41,169 nucleotides of DNA from assembly GCF_013393345.1 (NCBI RefSeq), contig NZ_QJRF01000052.1, forward strand, positions 1 to 41,169. The letters run 5' to 3'. Both the position numbers and the translations under genes were made by a program. Of the stretch, positions 39,920 to 41,169 are shown in pieces. Below the pieces are notes generated by a model. The model saw nothing but the letters and a program-made list of their open reading frames with translations. It made no database searches and was not told the origin of the DNA. Every line of letters begins with the position of its first letter. The stretch's first letter is position 1. This DNA comes from Pseudomonas taiwanensis. Lineage in GTDB: Bacteria > Pseudomonadota > Gammaproteobacteria > Pseudomonadales > Pseudomonadaceae.

Positions 39920-41169
39920 ATGAACAAGTCGTCCCTCGCCCTGGCCGTCGCCCTCGGCGTGCTGGCCCAGCAGGCCGCCGCCGGCGGTTTCATCGAAGAC
40001 AGCAAGGCCAGCCTGACCCTGCGCAACTTCTACATCAACACGGACAACCGCCAGTTCGCCGACGCGCCGTCCAAGCAGGAAGAGTGGGGCCAGGGCTTCC
40101 TCTTCAACTACGCCTCTGGCTACACCGAAGGCACCGTCGGGGTCGGCGTCGATGCCCTCGGCCTGTTGGGCGTGAAGCTGGATTCCGGCAAGGGCCGCCA
40201 CTACAACCCGACCAGCGCCAGCTACGGCGGCACCGTGTTCCCGACCGACAACGACGGCCGCGCCAAGGACGATTTCGGCAGCCTCGGCGTGACCGGCAAG
40301 GTGCGTATCTCCAAGACCGAAGCGCGCCTCGGCACCCTGCTGCCGAAGCTGCCGGTGGTGACCTACAACGACGGTCGCCTGCTGCCGCAGACCTTCGAGG
40401 GCGGGCAGGTCACCTCCAACGAAATCGCCGGCCTGACCCTGGTCGGCGGCCAGCTGGAACACGCCAAGGGGCGTAACTCCAGCGACGCCCGCGGCCTCTC
40501 CATCGCCGGCGCGAACAACGCCCGCACGGGTCAGTTCGTCAACAAGTTCTACTTCGCCGGTGGCGACTACAAGGTCAGCGACAACCTGCTCGCGCAGTAC
40601 TACTACGGCAACCTGGAAGACTTCTACCAGCAGCACTTCGTCGGCCTGACCCACAACTGGGCGCTGCCGGTGGGCGCGCTGAAGTCCGACCTGCGCTACT
40701 TCTACAGCGACTCCGACGGCAAGAACGCCAGCGTCGAAGGCCGCCGCGAAGGCTTCCGCAGCTCGGGCAACTGGGCGACCAACGATCCGGACCGCTTCGA
40801 AGTGGACAACCGCACCTGGAGCGCCCTGTTCACCTACACCCTCGGCGGCCACGCGGCGAGCCTGGGCTACCAGCAGGTGTCCGGCGACAGCGCCTTCCCT
40901 TTCCTCAACCAGGGCGACGGCGCCACCGCCTACCTGATCACCGACCGCCAGATCGGCAAGTTCCTCAGCGCCGGCGAGCGCACCTGGGTGGCCGAGTACG
41001 GCTACGACTTCGCCAAGCTCGGCGTGCCGGGGCTGAAGGCCGTGGGCACCTACCTGAAGGGCAGCAACATCGAGACCCAGGGCAGCGACCAGGGCGAGTG
41101 GGAACGCGACTTCCGCCTCGACTACGTGCTGCAGGGCGGCCCGCTGAAAGGCCTCGGCGTGTCCTGGCG
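39920..41169 (+). CDS. OprD-family outer-membrane porin (3' end outside window)
   Basis: 416 codons visible, frame still open at the right edge. Signal peptide MNKSSLALAVALGVLAQQAAAG, then GFIEDSKASLTLRNFYINTDNR, the standard OprD-family opening. Later DALGLLGVKLDSGKGRH, LGTLLPKLPVVTYNDGRLLPQTFEG and repeated aromatic beta strands follow. These 16-18-strand porins admit small organic anions and amino acids. From memory, P. putida has an OprE-like porin beside tauA and before the ssu operon, so this one probably admits sulfonates. The start has GGAGC upstream and the leader is divergent from tauA. Confidence 0.9.
   Translation, partial: MNKSSLALAVALGVLAQQAAAGGFIEDSKASLTLRNFYINTDNRQFADAPSKQEEWGQGFLFNYASGYTEGTVGVGVDALGLLGVKLDSGKGRHYNPTSASYGGTVFPTDNDGRAKDDFGSLGVTGKVRISKTEARLGTLLPKLPVVTYNDGRLLPQTFEGGQVTSNEIAGLTLVGGQLEHAKGRNSSDARGLSIAGANNARTGQFVNKFYFAGGDYKVSDNLLAQYYYGNLEDFYQQHFVGLTHNWALPVGALKSDLRYFYSDSDGKNASVEGRREGFRSSGNWATNDPDRFEVDNRTWSALFTYTLGGHAASLGYQQVSGDSAFPFLNQGDGATAYLITDRQIGKFLSAGERTWVAEYGYDFAKLGVPGLKAVGTYLKGSNIETQGSDQGEWERDFRLDYVLQGGPLKGLGVSW

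Noticed and set aside
1-41169. CRISPR arrays, tRNA or rRNA genes, insertion sequences
   Set aside because: No regularly spaced direct repeats, no cloverleaf-like sequence and no transposase were recognised. The many repeats are isolated hairpins in intergenic gaps.

Overview
The window is high-GC DNA with the gene order and codon use of a Pseudomonas chromosome. The P. nitroreducens/citronellolis/aeruginosa side of the genus is my best guess from synteny; I ran no search. Almost every gene outside one short tract belongs either to malonate catabolism or to sulfur acquisition. Many intergenic gaps carry dispersed inverted-repeat (hairpin) elements of several families.

Layout. (1) 1-1493: 3' end of tonB, then exbB and exbD. 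(2) 1809-9138: a complete malonate decarboxylase operon mdcABCDE-GH plus the two-subunit malonate importer madLM, closed by a strong terminator. It covers acyl carrier protein, prosthetic-group synthesis and transfer, acyl transfer, decarboxylation and uptake. (3) 9190-15000: an island on the minus strand, partly AT-rich and free of the hairpin repeats. It holds the remains of an F-type conjugation operon: a traG 3' part and traD, each broken by an apparent frameshift. Between them lie an inner-membrane protein and a lipoprotein in the positions of F traS and traT. The island separates madM from the LysR gene 15144-16061, which is probably mdcR. (4) 16288-19774: RBBP9-type serine hydrolase, an unusual sigma-54-activator-like AAA+ protein with no DNA-binding domain, an NTF2-like protein and an MFS transporter. 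(5) 19999-25819: cystine ABC transporter tcyJLN with D-cysteine desulfhydrase, an orphan MetQ-like binding protein and a Cys/Met-metabolism PLP enzyme. (6) 26053-33530: an eight-gene cluster made of a GntR/HutC regulator, an AprA-like flavoprotein, an AprB-like two-cluster ferredoxin, an ABC importer whose binding protein ends in a NosL-like domain, a HEAT-repeat protein and a DUF971 protein. (7) 33702-41169: an OPT-family transporter, the taurine operon tauABCD on the minus strand, and a divergent OprD-family porin that runs off the window.

Sections 4-7 look like a sulfur-scavenging neighbourhood (cystine, D-cysteine, methionine-like compounds, taurine). The least familiar part is cluster 6. 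It pairs a dedicated NitT/TauT-type importer with a cytoplasmic AprAB-like flavin/iron-sulfur oxidoreductase and carries a palindromic operator-like site just before its regulator. It is my best candidate for an undescribed system; its substrate cannot be read from sequence.
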